Assembly (NCBI GenBank): GCA_025963615.1
Contig: JAOQAL010000237.1
Span: 1 to 5,786, forward strand
DNA: 5,786 bases
Direction: 5' to 3'
Origin: Chitinophagaceae bacterium
GTDB taxonomy: Bacteria; Bacteroidota; Bacteroidia; Chitinophagales; Chitinophagaceae
The position numbers were made by a program, and so were the translations under genes. The notes beneath the pieces are model-generated. The model worked only from the letters and a program-made list of their open reading frames with translations. It did no database searches and had not been told where the DNA came from. Positions 1 to 4,470 of the stretch are shown here, piece by piece. Numbering within the stretch: position 1 is the first letter of the stretch; the number at the start of each line of letters is the position of its first letter.

Positions 1-69
1 AAAACATTTAACCTCTAAAATGCCTAAGTAATAATTTGACTTCTAAGTTATGGGAGGGATAAAATACAA

Positions 70-256
70 TTTTGGAACACAAAGACACCGAGGCACAGAG
101 TCACAAAGGATGACTATGTTTAAAAGTTTTGGGTTCCCGAAAAATACAGCCCCCCTCAATTTATTGAAGGGTCATGAACTATTGAACTAATAAACTTCTA
201 AACTCTGAAGCCGTTCTCTGTGCCTCCCTGTCCCTGTGCCTCTGTGTTTCAAAACA
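70..256. repeat. Imperfect inverted repeat with CACAGAG-type arms
   Basis: The left arm (about 70-109) and the reverse complement of the right arm (about 211-256) share TTTTG, AACACA and an 11-base block GAGGCACAGAG. The right arm carries about 7 extra bases in its middle. Between the arms, 152-171 forms a smaller interrupted hairpin (CCCTCAA facing TTGAAGGG). Each arm is itself built of loosely repeated CACARAG-like units. No open reading frame of note occurs between positions 1 and 390. Similar CACAGAG/CACAAAG-rich intergenic repeats are, to my recollection, common in Bacteroidota genomes. Whether this is a mobile MITE-like unit or a transcribed hairpin cannot be told from one copy. Confidence 0.55.
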
Positions 257-333
257 ATTATTCCGTGAAACGTCGAAGTGACAACTTCTGGTTCTATTTC
301 TGGTTATTTTTTTGGCACAATTTTTTGGCATTA

Positions 334-355
334 AACCATCTTAGATAGCATGGTT
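334..355 (+). other. Small hairpin upstream of orphan terminator
   Basis: AACCAT (334-339) and ATGGTT (350-355) are perfectly complementary around a 10-base loop. The hairpin sits 7 bases before a second hairpin that looks like an intrinsic terminator. A TTGGCAC element at 312-318 followed by a T-run lies just upstream. It matches the -24 half of a sigma-54 promoter, but the -12 GC is one to two bases out of register. Together these could be the promoter, body and terminator of a very short RNA, but this is inference. Confidence 0.25.
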
Positions 356-362
356 AGCAAAG

Positions 363-389
363 AAACCCGGAATTAACCTCCGGGTTTTT
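363..389 (+). terminator. Intrinsic terminator with no gene in front of it
   Basis: AAACCCGG (363-370) pairs perfectly with CCGGGTTT (380-387) around a 9-base loop, and the stem runs into five Ts (385-389). This is a good rho-independent terminator shape on the plus strand. There is no coding sequence in the 360 bases before it, so it ends either a transcript entering from outside the window or a short noncoding RNA. It also rules out the TTG at 392 as a sensible start of the downstream protease, because that codon lies directly behind the terminator tail. Confidence 0.65.
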
Positions 390-442
390 GTTTGACGGTT
401 TTGCCTGTTAAACAGTTATTTAAAACGCAAATGACCTTAGCA

Positions 443-1252
443 ATGAAATATTCCGTTTTTCTTTTTTTATTTTTATATTCAGTGGTAACAGCAAAAGGGC
501 AAAACCATGAAAAAGAAAATGATAAAGATTCTTTATCAAAGTATAGCTATAATATTTCAGGTGCTTACAGCGATTCAATCAACACGATCAATTTCACGGG
601 AACCGGATTTTTTATAAATATTCATGGTAAAGCTGTTTTTGTTACGGCCAGTCATGTTTTAAGCAGATGTAAAGAGAAAGGGGAGGAGAAAAAGTATTTT
701 CCGGATACCATGAATATTTTCCTGAACGATGAAAACGGACATTTCACCCGGGAACTAATACCTGTTAATGTGATGGCCTTTAGGGATACCGGCGTTTGCC
801 CTGCTATTAAATATCCCGACATAGGAACTTACCAGGTGCCGGATAGTTTTAAAAGCAAAGTTTTTTCAATTGAAGAAATGATGGAAAATGATATAACAAA
901 AATTAGCGGTACTATAAATATTTTCGGATTTCCAATCAGTAGAAATATAGAACCACCGGGTTATACTGTAAGCAAATCAACGCCCTTAAAAATAGAAAAA
1001 TATGAAATGCTGGATAGCTTCTATTTTATCAATAGCCATGGCGAATTAGAGTCAGATTCTACGAATTACATTCTTATACCAACCGGAATGGTCATTGACT
1101 CCACGCTAAAAGGATATTCTGGTTCGCCGGTTTTTGAATTCAATGAAAGTCACTGGCGGTTTATAGGTCTGTTGATGGGTGCCAATACGACAAGAAAATA
1201 TTTAGTAATTGTAAAGCCCCAATATTTAAGAGAAAAGTTATTGTCTTACTAG
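443..1252 (+). CDS. Secreted trypsin-like serine protease (S1-type fold)
   Basis: The product is about 269 aa and probably an exported serine endopeptidase; its substrate is unknown. I chose ATG 443 because it opens a clean signal peptide (MKYS, then a Phe/Leu-rich core, ending near TAKGQ). ATG 431 is a possible alternative. A TTG at 392 is in frame but lies just behind a terminator. Numbered from 443, the trypsin-like marks are a first strand with GTGFFI, then TASHVL with the presumed catalytic His71, YPDIGTYQV with presumed Asp126, and GYSGSPVF with presumed Ser226. The triad therefore looks intact. The stretch between Asp and Ser is about 100 residues and includes a GFPIS segment, as in many bacterial HtrA-like and glutamyl-endopeptidase-like proteins. 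No PDZ domain follows; the protein ends about 40 residues after the Ser. By eye the gene is clearly more AT-rich than the convergent hydrolase. It appears to be a single-gene unit. Confidence 0.78.
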   Translation: MKYSVFLFLFLYSVVTAKGQNHEKENDKDSLSKYSYNISGAYSDSINTINFTGTGFFINIHGKAVFVTASHVLSRCKEKGEEKKYFPDTMNIFLNDENGHFTRELIPVNVMAFRDTGVCPAIKYPDIGTYQVPDSFKSKVFSIEEMMENDITKISGTINIFGFPISRNIEPPGYTVSKSTPLKIEKYEMLDSFYFINSHGELESDSTNYILIPTGMVIDSTLKGYSGSPVFEFNESHWRFIGLLMGANTTRKYLVIVKPQYLREKLLSY

Positions 1253-1263
1253 AAAAACAGTTG

Positions 1264-2160
1264 TTATTTTCCCAGGCCGCGGAGATAATGGTCAAACCAA
1301 TCTACCAACAGTTGACTGTCATTTGCCATCGTAGGCCAGCCACCATGTCCGGCACCGGGTATCACCTTGACTTCACAGACCGCGCCCACTTCATCACATC
1401 GCTTTTTGAAACGCTGAGCCTGGAAGATAGGTACCGATTGATCTGCATCACCGTGGATAATAAAAACAGGAGGTTGCGTTTTCTTTACTTCATAAATAGG
1501 AGAAACATTGATACCTACTTTAAGCCGGCCACCGGGCGCGGCTGCGTTTGGTCCAAAAGCAGCCGAATACGCGCTAAGTTTTCCAATTCCAACGGCTGTG
1601 TCACCCACAGCAGACCAATTCAGGTAGTCGGTTGGCGGGTAAAAAACAGCTACGGCCTGCACCGCACTGCTTTCGCGGTCAATTGAATCTTTTGCTGCTG
1701 GATCACCAAGACCCCCTCTTGTCGCAATCATTAAACTCAGGTGACCGCCAGTGCTTGATCCGGTTATACCAAGTTTGGCCGGGTCTATTCCAAATTCCTT
1801 TGCCCTGCTGCGGATAAAACGAACCGATCTATGAATATCCGCAATGATCTCTTCCACCGTAAAACGGGGTTGCGAACCATGAACGACATAAAAAACAGTA
1901 TAACCGCGATTGGTAAAGGGTTCCCCCGTTCCAATCCGGTCATGAGAAGATATCCAGCCGCCACTCACTATACTGATAATGCCAAAACCATTCGGGTTTT
2001 CAGGCTGAATAATATCCATGGTAAGGGCAACCCCATCGTGCTTTGTATAAATAACATCGCGGATATGCATGGCCGGATGTTTGTTTTGTGCAGCAGCTAA
2101 TAGGGAGCAGAGAATGAAAACAGAGAAAATAAAAATCGTCCGTTGCCTGGAATGATACAT
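1264..2160 (-). CDS. Secreted alpha/beta hydrolase (esterase / S9-like family)
   Basis: This 298-aa protein is a likely exported serine esterase or related hydrolase; the exact substrate is not identifiable. An N-terminal signal peptide ends near LLAAAQ (residues 20-25). The mature part shows the alpha/beta-hydrolase order: GVALTMDI strand (43-50), oxyanion-region SGGW (66-69), nucleophile elbow G-S-S-T-G with Ser136, HGDADQSVP with the acid Asp240, and GAGHGG with His272. These spacings match the acetyl-esterase / prolyl-oligopeptidase-like group (BD-FAE or dienelactone-hydrolase-like annotations). The ATG at 2160 is supported by the signal peptide and by a promoter about 17 bases upstream. 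It converges on the protease gene, and the stops are 11 bases apart with no terminator visible between them. Its base composition is noticeably more GC-rich than the protease. A role in removing acyl groups from carbohydrates would fit the nearby deacetylase, but that is inference. Confidence 0.85.
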   Translation of the reverse strand: MYHSRQRTIFIFSVFILCSLLAAAQNKHPAMHIRDVIYTKHDGVALTMDIIQPENPNGFGIISIVSGGWISSHDRIGTGEPFTNRGYTVFYVVHGSQPRFTVEEIIADIHRSVRFIRSRAKEFGIDPAKLGITGSSTGGHLSLMIATRGGLGDPAAKDSIDRESSAVQAVAVFYPPTDYLNWSAVGDTAVGIGKLSAYSAAFGPNAAAPGGRLKVGINVSPIYEVKKTQPPVFIIHGDADQSVPIFQAQRFKKRCDEVGAVCEVKVIPGAGHGGWPTMANDSQLLVDWFDHYLRGLGK

Positions 2161-2176
2161 GGGAAATATCTTTTGG

Positions 2177-2206
2177 CAAAGATATCCGGTTATGCAGGAA
2201 GCAAAA
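2177..2206 (-). promoter_or_regulatory. Predicted promoter of the hydrolase gene
   Basis: Read on the minus strand, 2184-2177 is TATCTTTG, an exact match to the Bacteroidota -7 consensus TAnnTTTG. TTTTG at 2206-2202 can serve as the -33 element, with about 17 bases between. The transcription start would fall roughly 10 bases before the ATG, leaving a very short leader. No Shine-Dalgarno sequence is obvious, which is usual for this phylum. Confidence 0.5.
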
Positions 2207-2221
2207 TGATTTTCATTCTAA

Positions 2222-2256
2222 AGCCGCTCAAGCTTCCATTTGATGCTTGAGCGGCT
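2222..2256. repeat. 12-bp perfect hairpin between divergent genes
   Basis: AGCCGCTCAAGC (2222-2233) is perfectly complementary to GCTTGAGCGGCT (2245-2256) around an 11-base loop. It lies upstream of both divergent genes, so it cannot terminate either of them in the usual sense. The plus-strand side lacks a T-run (AATTG follows), and the minus-strand side has only TTTAG. Possible roles are a REP-like element, a protein-binding dyad, or a leader hairpin if a promoter lies farther out. Confidence 0.6.
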
Positions 2257-2281
2257 AATTGTTGACAAAATAATTTGAATT

Positions 2282-2300
2282 TACTTTGTAATTCAAAGTA
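2282..2300. promoter_or_regulatory. 19-bp palindrome, candidate operator
   Basis: TACTTTG (2282-2288) and CAAAGTA (2294-2300) form a perfect dyad around TAATT. The TTTG of the left half (2285-2288) also makes a plausible -33 element, with a -7-like TATATTTT at 2306-2313 after 17 bases. A dimeric repressor bound here would therefore cover the promoter of the small membrane protein gene. The cognate regulator is not in this window. Confidence 0.5.
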
Positions 2301-2313
2301 CTTTTTATATTTT
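2285..2313 (+). promoter_or_regulatory. Predicted promoter of the small membrane protein gene
   Basis: TTTG (2285-2288), a 17-base spacer and TATATTTT (2306-2313) resemble the Bacteroidota -33/-7 arrangement, with the last base T instead of G. The transcription start would fall near 2320, giving an A-rich leader of about 30 bases before ATG 2352. The -33 element is inside the palindrome at 2282-2300. Confidence 0.4.
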
Positions 2314-2351
2314 TAGCTCACGATATTTCTAAAATCATAAAAACGATCAAA

Positions 2352-2654
2352 ATGGAAGCGAAAACATTTGGCGTTGTTACCTCCATATCAATGGTATTAG
2401 CCCTTACTGTAGCAGTACTAAGCCTTGTTGCTGTTGCAATCACTGGTCTTTATCCAGGGATTATTGTGTTATTGTTAGTGGCTCTGATTCCAATTGCTTC
2501 TAAGTTTTACGCTAAAAAAATTATTAGCAAGTCCAATGATTTTCAGAGAAATTATTACACAATACTCACAATTATTAATTTGCTATCAATCCTGGTCGTA
2601 TTATGGATGACATTTGTAATCGTGCATGACCGTGTTCTTCAAGACTGTTGTTGA
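2352..2654 (+). CDS. Small three-helix membrane protein, unknown function
   Basis: This 100-aa protein is mostly hydrophobic. Apparent membrane segments lie at about residues 8-32, 34-50 and 68-91. A short basic, Lys-rich cytoplasmic-type stretch (FYAKKIISKSNDFQRN, about 52-67) sits between the second and third. The protein ends in HDRVLQDCC, with two adjacent terminal cysteines, the only cysteines in the chain. There is no cleavable signal peptide or recognised domain. The ATG is preceded by an A-rich region typical of Bacteroidota initiation. The gene stands alone behind a promoter overlapped by a palindrome, which suggests regulated expression. I do not recognise the family. The length, helix count and dedicated promoter argue that it is a real gene and not a chance frame. 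Confidence 0.7.
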   Translation: MEAKTFGVVTSISMVLALTVAVLSLVAVAITGLYPGIIVLLLVALIPIASKFYAKKIISKSNDFQRNYYTILTIINLLSILVVLWMTFVIVHDRVLQDCC

Positions 2655-2699
2655 ATTTTATCAGGTGCAAATGACTGCCTGACTTGCAAAAAAATTCAA
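2651..2699. repeat. Nested inverted repeat at the 3' end of the small membrane gene
   Basis: TTGAATTTT (2651-2659, overlapping the stop codon) is perfectly complementary to AAAATTCAA (2691-2699). Inside it, TCAGG (2661-2665) pairs with CCTGA (2678-2682). The outer stem is A/T-rich. A true T-run does not follow on the plus strand, so this is at best a weak terminator or a 3'-end stabilising structure. Confidence 0.35.
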
Positions 2700-2789
2700 A
2701 TTGAGACAAGACCATTTTAATTTATACAAAGGATTTTCCGGCAAAATTATTTACCTTCTCATTTTTTCAGTCCTTTCTTAAACGAAGAT

Positions 2790-2816
2790 CTTATTAAGAA
2801 TAAGCTCATTTTTTTT
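2790..2816 (+). terminator. Weak possible terminator before the deacetylase gene
   Basis: CTTATT (2790-2795) pairs with AATAAG (2799-2804) over a three-base loop, and eight Ts follow at 2809-2816. The stem is short and AT-rich, so stability is doubtful. If real it would end the small membrane gene's transcript. No TAnnTTTG promoter for the deacetylase is evident in 2655-2833, so the deacetylase could instead depend on read-through. Confidence 0.25.
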
Positions 2817-2833
2817 AACTTTTAACTTACCGT

Positions 2834-3694
2834 ATGAATTTAAGAATTCAGTTACCCAGAGAAACTTTTATGCATAACAAAAGACCCATCGTCGTTTTTG
2901 TTCAGTCAGTAATGATTTTATTTACGATGTTATTGATGCAAACCGGGTTTGGCCAGGTGGATTCTGTCGCCTTTTTGTGGCCAACTGGTAAAGTGGCCGC
3001 AATTAGTTTAAGTTTCGATGATGCCAGGGAGAGCCAGGTAATTACAGGGACAGCAGTACTGGATCAATATGGTATCAAAGCGACTTTTTTTGTGGTGCCT
3101 GCTTCGGTGGAGAAACAACTCGATGGCTGGAAAAGAGCCGTGGCCAGTGGCCATGAAATCGGCAATCATAGCATGCATCATCCCTGTACGCGTAATTTTT
3201 CCTGGTCACGTAAAAATGCACTGGAAGATTATACACTCAAAAAAATGCAGACCGAACTCAGGGAATGCAATGAAGCCATTGAGGGCTTACTACATGTAAA
3301 AGCCGACGTGTTCGCTTACCCCTGCGGACAAAAATATGTTGGCCATGGGGAACAAACGAAAAGTTATGTTCCGCTGATTTCAAAAATGTTTTTGATTGGC
3401 AGAGGTTGGATGGATGAGGCTGCCAATGATCCGCTTTATTGTAACTTTTCACAGTTAACGGGGATTGAAATGGATGGCAAAACGTTTGATCAGCTTCTTC
3501 CCTTGCTTGAGGAAGCGAAGAAAAAAGGACAATGGCTCGTGCTGGCAGGTCATGAAATTGGAGACTCAGGTGAACAAACGACCCGTGTCGCCACCCTGAA
3601 AAAACTGGCGGAATGGGCCCAGGATCCCATCAATGGAATATGGATTGCGCCTGTGGGCGCTGTAGCCAGGTATGTTGAAGGCAAAAAAAAGTAA
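2834..3694 (+). CDS. Secreted polysaccharide deacetylase-like protein (NodB fold, CE4-type)
   Basis: The product is a predicted metal-dependent deacetylase removing N- or O-acetyl groups from a polysaccharide such as chitin, peptidoglycan or xylan; the substrate is unknown. Numbered from ATG 2834 (286 aa), NodB motifs appear in order. Motif 1 is SLSFDDA with Asp62 (base) and Asp63 (metal). Motif 2 is NHSMHHP with metal His112 and His116. Motif 3 is FAYPCGQ at 160-166, replacing the usual RxPYG. A late LAGHEIG carries the motif-5 His240. The motif-3 Tyr is replaced by Cys164. A hydrophobic N-terminal segment (about 19-36, ending near FGQ) looks like a signal peptide. ATG 2870, giving MHNKRPIV, is an equally credible start and yields a more conventional signal peptide. 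The gene ends in a lysine-rich tail (GKKK) at an eight-A run. Confidence 0.85.
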   Translation: MNLRIQLPRETFMHNKRPIVVFVQSVMILFTMLLMQTGFGQVDSVAFLWPTGKVAAISLSFDDARESQVITGTAVLDQYGIKATFFVVPASVEKQLDGWKRAVASGHEIGNHSMHHPCTRNFSWSRKNALEDYTLKKMQTELRECNEAIEGLLHVKADVFAYPCGQKYVGHGEQTKSYVPLISKMFLIGRGWMDEAANDPLYCNFSQLTGIEMDGKTFDQLLPLLEEAKKKGQWLVLAGHEIGDSGEQTTRVATLKKLAEWAQDPINGIWIAPVGAVARYVEGKKK

Positions 3695-3716
3695 CCTGCC
3701 TAAAATTTTTCTAAGA

Positions 3717-3833
3717 GTGAACAAGATTGCTGGCCGTAAAATTCAAATTGCGGCGTCTGCATCAAAATTTTCAATAGCGAGCCTAGAGTATTATGGTAAA
3801 GCAATTGATGACCTCAGTGAAAAATCTTCATAG
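3717..3833 (+). pseudogene. Short coding-like fragment after the deacetylase
   Basis: The frame ending at the TAG at 3831-3833 reads NKIAGRKIQIAAS, then KFSIASLEYYGKAIDDL, and is open back through the end of the deacetylase gene in a different frame. Its amino-acid composition looks protein-like, not random. The only nearby start is a GTG at 3717. It may be a decayed gene end in the debris next to the tRNA-Pro copies. No homologue is recognised, and chance cannot be excluded at 38 codons. Confidence 0.2.
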
Positions 3834-3866
3834 TATAAGCCAACAGCAGGTTCCAGTCTTTTTATT

Positions 3867-3874
3867 TATTTTTG
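3867..3874 (+). promoter_or_regulatory. -7 element of the degenerate tRNA copy
   Basis: TATTTTTG matches TAnnTTTG and lies 18 bases before the first base of the degenerate tRNA. It is identical in sequence and position to the element in front of the intact tRNA-Pro at 4214-4221. No convincing -33 element is visible in either copy. Confidence 0.35.
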
Positions 3875-3891
3875 TCGGGATGTTTTTTTTA

Positions 3892-3964
3892 CGGGTTGTA
3901 GCGCAGCCCGGTAGCGCATCCCGCATAAGGCGGGAGGGTCGCCGGTTCGAATCCAGAATTGTCC
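3892..3964 (+). pseudogene. Degenerate tRNA-Pro-like copy
   Basis: This segment shares 90 ungapped aligned bases (with flank, 3867-3956 against 4214-4303) with the intact tRNA-Pro 347 bases downstream. The 52 bases from the -7 element through the D-arm differ at one position (T3896 against A4243). The anticodon stem is entirely different yet still pairs (TCCCG 3919-3923 with CGGGA 3931-3935). Its loop CATAAGG lacks the near-universal U33 and any proline anticodon. After GGTTCGAATCCAG the sequence departs: 3958-3964 (ATTGTCC) cannot pair with the 5' acceptor CGGGTTG, and the T-stem has two mismatches. It cannot form a normal acceptor stem, so it is best called a pseudo-tRNA. Confidence 0.75.
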
Positions 3965-3981
3965 TTAAGCTTATATAGAGT

Positions 3982-4192
3982 TATTATCTTGTTCAAAAAG
4001 GTGGACCATCATCAAAAGGGTCACCAAGGATTTTGATGTCAGACACCATGCTTGCGAAGTATTCAGAAAAACATCCGGTAATCATTTGAAAATACTGCGC
4101 TGGGCATTGAATCCTGGAAGAAAGACCCTCAATTCGATGCATGGATTACATATACTTCCTATATTACCGTTCTCCAGCGAAGTGCAGGTTAA
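3982..4192 (+). pseudogene. Frameshifted coding remnant, family unknown
   Basis: Two coding-like stretches in adjacent frames abut here. The first (about 3982-4089) includes VQKGGPSSKGSPRI and MLAKYSEKHPVII and stops at TGA 4087-4089. The second, one base out of phase (4082-4192), reads FENTALGIESW, then KKDPQFDAWITY, and ends at TAA 4190-4192. Joined by a single-base shift near 4081 they would give a continuous C-terminal fragment of about 70 residues. A third frame is also open through part of the region, so the assignment is tentative. I recognise no family. The position between a broken and an intact tRNA-Pro copy suggests leftover cargo or displaced neighbour sequence. Confidence 0.3.
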
Positions 4193-4213
4193 AGAAAAGC
4201 TTCAAAAATTCAT

Positions 4214-4221
4214 TATTTTTG
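4214..4221 (+). promoter_or_regulatory. -7 element of tRNA-Pro
   Basis: TATTTTTG is an exact TAnnTTTG match. The expected start of transcription, about 7 bases downstream, falls near 4228, roughly 11 bases before the mature 5' end of the tRNA at 4239. A -33 TTG is not obvious upstream. Confidence 0.45.
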
Positions 4222-4238
4222 TCGGGATGTTTTTTTTA

Positions 4239-4312
4239 CGGGATGTAGCGCAGCCCGGTAGCGCACGTCGTTCGGGACGACGGGGTCGCTGGTTCGAATC
4301 CAGTCATCCCGA
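4239..4312 (+). tRNA. tRNA-Pro (anticodon CGG)
   Basis: A full cloverleaf can be drawn. The acceptor CGGGATG (4239-4245) pairs with CATCCCG (4305-4311). The D-stem GCGC (4248-4251) pairs with GCGC (4261-4264). The anticodon stem CGTCG (4266-4270) pairs with CGACG (4278-4282) around loop TTCGGGA, giving anticodon CGG at 4273-4275, which reads proline codon CCG. The variable loop is GGGTC. The T-stem GCTGG pairs with CCAGT (one G-U) around TTCGAAT. The discriminator is A4312. The 3' CCA is not encoded. It has its own -7 element upstream and hairpin terminators downstream. The complement and sense frames of this gene give spurious protein readings that should not be annotated. Confidence 0.96.
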
Positions 4313-4321
4313 CTTCTAATT

Positions 4322-4360
4322 TAAGGAAACATGGTCCTGTACTGCGTTTCCTTATTTTCT
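4322..4360 (+). terminator. Terminator of tRNA-Pro
   Basis: TAAGGAAAC (4322-4330) pairs perfectly with GTTTCCTTA (4346-4354) around a 15-base loop, followed by the T-rich TTTTCTTTCT. It starts 10 bases after the tRNA discriminator base, as expected for a single-gene tRNA transcript. Confidence 0.55.
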
Positions 4361-4368
4361 TTCTAAAA

Positions 4369-4389
4369 GTGTAGCAAGTTGTGTAGCAA
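4369..4389. repeat. Tandem GTGTAGCAA repeat beside the tRNA
   Basis: GTGTAGCAA occurs at 4369-4377 and again at 4381-4389, separated by GTT, giving a 12-base period. It lies 57 bases beyond the tRNA-Pro 3' end. Short direct repeats in such places can be arm-type binding sites of tyrosine recombinases that target tRNA genes, but no integrase gene is in the window. Confidence 0.4.
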
Positions 4390-4419
4390 ATATAAAAGAG
4401 ATATTTACTTTTTATATTC

Positions 4420-4458
4420 AAACCCTCTTTACATTGCGTAGAGAGGGTTTTAGTTTTT
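4420..4458 (+). terminator. Second plus-strand intrinsic terminator
   Basis: AAACCCTCT (4420-4428) pairs perfectly with AGAGGGTTT (4442-4450), with a loop of about 13 bases that can close further. A T-rich tail with an AG interruption follows (4448-4458). Read on the minus strand it lacks a T-run, so it does not serve the regulator gene at 4623-5513. It may back up the tRNA-Pro terminator or end an unrecognised short transcript from about 4360-4420. Confidence 0.55.
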
Positions 4459-4470
4459 AGTGAATATTTA

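Noticed and set aside
405..415. Short palindrome CTGTTAAACAG before the protease start
   Set aside because: At 11 bases it is a dyad that often occurs by chance in AT-rich DNA, and it is not linked to a recognisable promoter.
392..442. N-terminal extension of the serine protease from a TTG at 392
   Set aside because: The codon sits directly behind an intrinsic terminator tail, and the extension would bury the signal peptide. ATG 443 (or 431) is far more natural.
1261..2100. Plus-strand open frames over the hydrolase gene
   Set aside because: They are shadows of the minus-strand hydrolase, which has a signal peptide, a complete catalytic triad and a promoter.
3069..3452. Additional frames on both strands inside the deacetylase gene
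   Set aside because: They overlap a gene with all NodB motifs in order and have no features of their own.
3681..3833. Extension of the deacetylase past its stop by a slip in the eight-A run
   Set aside because: The open frame after the stop is two phases away and an A-run slip could reach it only in one direction. The NodB domain is already complete and the downstream residues show no family relationship, so two separate pieces are more likely.
4086..4319. Plus-strand frame ending with VAQPGSARRSG and WFESSHPDF
   Set aside because: The C-terminal half is the sense translation of tRNA-Pro. The same artefact (VAQPGSASR) appears over the degenerate copy at 3793-3978.
4236..4421. Minus-strand frame containing MTGFEPATPSSRTTCATGLRYIP-like residues
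   Set aside because: This is the antisense translation of the tRNA-Pro gene, a well-known artefact in protein databases.
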